Origin: an uncultured Rhodanobacteraceae bacterium
Lineage (GTDB): Bacteria; Pseudomonadota; Gammaproteobacteria; Xanthomonadales; SZUA-5
Reading direction: 5' to 3'
DNA length: 6,666 bases
Assembly: GCA_937928755.1 (NCBI GenBank)
Contig: CALEZI010000132.1
Span: 1 to 6,666 of the forward strand
This document shows positions 5,949 to 6,666 of this stretch, piece by piece (the first letter of the stretch is position 1; each line of letters begins with the position of its first letter). The position numbers and the translations under genes were made by a program. Below the pieces are notes generated by a model. The model had not been told where the DNA came from. It worked only from the letters and a program-made list of their open reading frames with translations, and ran no database searches.

Positions 5949-6589
5949 CGATGGCGTTCCAGCAGTGTGCCCAGACGCTCACGCAGTTGCACCAGCTTGC
6001 CGTGGAAAAAGTGGCCGGTGTCGGCGAAGCGCAGCATCTCGACCGGCGGCTGCATCCGCTCGAAATGCTCGAACACCAGGGCCGGATCGACCACCTCGTC
6101 GACTTCGCCCTGCAACACGATCCACGGGCACGGTGGATGCGCCAATGCACGAAAGGCGAAACGCCCGACCGGCGGCGCGACGCTGATCAGGAGCTCGGCG
6201 TGCAGTTCGGCCGCCATGCGCGCAGACACGTAGCTGCCGAACGAGAATCCCGCCAACCACAGTGGCGTGCCGGGCGACCACGCACGCGCCAGCGCGACCA
6301 CGGCAGCAAGGTCGTCGCCCTCGCCGCGCCCCTCGTCGAACTGGCCGGCGGACGCGCCGACGCCGCGAAAGTTGAAGCGCAGCGTCGCCGCACCGGCATC
6401 GCGCAAGGTGCGCTCAAGCATGGTGACGACCTTGTTGTCCATGCTGCCGCCATGCAGCGAATGCGGGTGGCAGATCACCGCCAGCGCGCGCGGATCGGCG
6501 ACTGCGGCGCCGACCGCCAGTTCGAGCGCCCCGCTGGGGCCGTCGATGGTGAGTTTTTGGGCGGTTTCAGGCCAGTGGGAGGAGGGCAT
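5945..6589 (-). CDS. Alpha/beta hydrolase (COG2945-like)
   Basis: A 214-residue cytoplasmic alpha/beta-hydrolase with no signal peptide or membrane segment. It has the family opening CHPHSLHGGSMDNKVV (40-55), then RFNFRGVGASAG (71-82) and the nucleophile elbow GFSFGS with Ser116. The acid is likely Asp164 in GEVDEVV, and the catalytic His is His193 in DTGHFFHG, giving a complete Ser-Asp-His triad. This matches the small predicted hydrolases grouped as COG2945, whose natural substrate is not established. Its stop overlaps the zapE start by 4 bases, so the two form an operon with this gene first. No good Shine-Dalgarno sequence is visible before the ATG, and the residues before about 10 are unconserved, so a slightly later start is possible. 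Confidence 0.9.
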   Translation of the reverse strand: MPSSHWPETAQKLTIDGPSGALELAVGAAVADPRALAVICHPHSLHGGSMDNKVVTMLERTLRDAGAATLRFNFRGVGASAGQFDEGRGEGDDLAAVVALARAWSPGTPLWLAGFSFGSYVSARMAAELHAELLISVAPPVGRFAFRALAHPPCPWIVLQGEVDEVVDPALVFEHFERMQPPVEMLRFADTGHFFHGKLVQLRERLGTLLERHR

Positions 6590-6626
6590 GGGGCGGTGGC
6601 GAGGTTCGGATCAAGAATGCAAAGGC

Positions 6627-6650
6627 GGGGCTGGGGACTGGGGGCTGGGG
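6627..6650. repeat. GGGRCTG heptad microrepeat
   Basis: These 24 bases read as three heptads, GGGGCTG, GGGACTG and GGGGCTG, followed by GGG. It lies upstream of the hydrolase operon, near the right edge of the window. Short GGGRCTG arrays of this kind can vary in copy number by slippage; a role here is not shown. The rest of 6590-6666 holds no gene and no clear promoter. Confidence 0.6.
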
Positions 6651-6666
6651 CGCAACCCCCCTGGTC

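Noticed and set aside
4837..6233. Long open frames overlapping zapE and the hydrolase (4837-6150 minus, 5010-6233 plus)
   Set aside because: Both overlap two clearly recognisable proteins with intact catalytic motifs and have biased, domain-free translations.
1..6666. CRISPR array, tRNA, rRNA, phage, toxin-antitoxin or defence genes
   Set aside because: No regularly spaced direct repeats, no tRNA-like cloverleaf and no protein of these classes could be found on either strand.

Overview
The window is GC-rich DNA (roughly two thirds G+C by eye) with tightly packed genes. It looks like a chromosomal segment of a gammaproteobacterium. The gene families (ZapE, a GspF-type secretion protein, a short BLUF photosensor, FolE) and the palindromic repeats in almost every intergenic gap fit the Xanthomonadales and relatives best. 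That placement is an inference from style, not a proven assignment.

Layout, left to right. Positions 1-142 hold no gene, only a repeat-like sequence at the left edge. A short BLUF blue-light sensor (143-592, minus strand) is followed by a 221-base gap with a perfect 28-bp inverted repeat (691-767). Next is folE, GTP cyclohydrolase I (814-1545, minus). A 306-base divergent gap (1546-1851) carries a nested REP-like palindrome pair. On the plus strand lie a type II secretion inner-membrane protein of the GspF family (1852-3066) and, 65 bases later, an unrecognised 505-residue single-pass membrane protein (3132-4649). These two are probably co-transcribed. A 167-base near-symmetric palindromic element (4680-4846) fills the convergent junction and contains the stop codon of zapE. 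On the minus strand, an alpha/beta hydrolase (5945-6589) overlaps zapE (4842-5948) by 4 bases, so these two form an operon transcribed leftwards. The right edge has a short GGGRCTG heptad repeat.

Functionally this is mostly ordinary housekeeping and envelope DNA: pterin/folate synthesis, cell division, secretion, light sensing and a small hydrolase. I see no tRNA, rRNA, CRISPR array, phage gene, toxin-antitoxin pair or defence gene. The parts worth a second look are the three unrelated families of palindromic repeats, one per main intergenic gap, and the unrecognised membrane protein paired with gspF, which lacks its usual gsp neighbours here. I do not see convincing evidence of a new multi-gene system.
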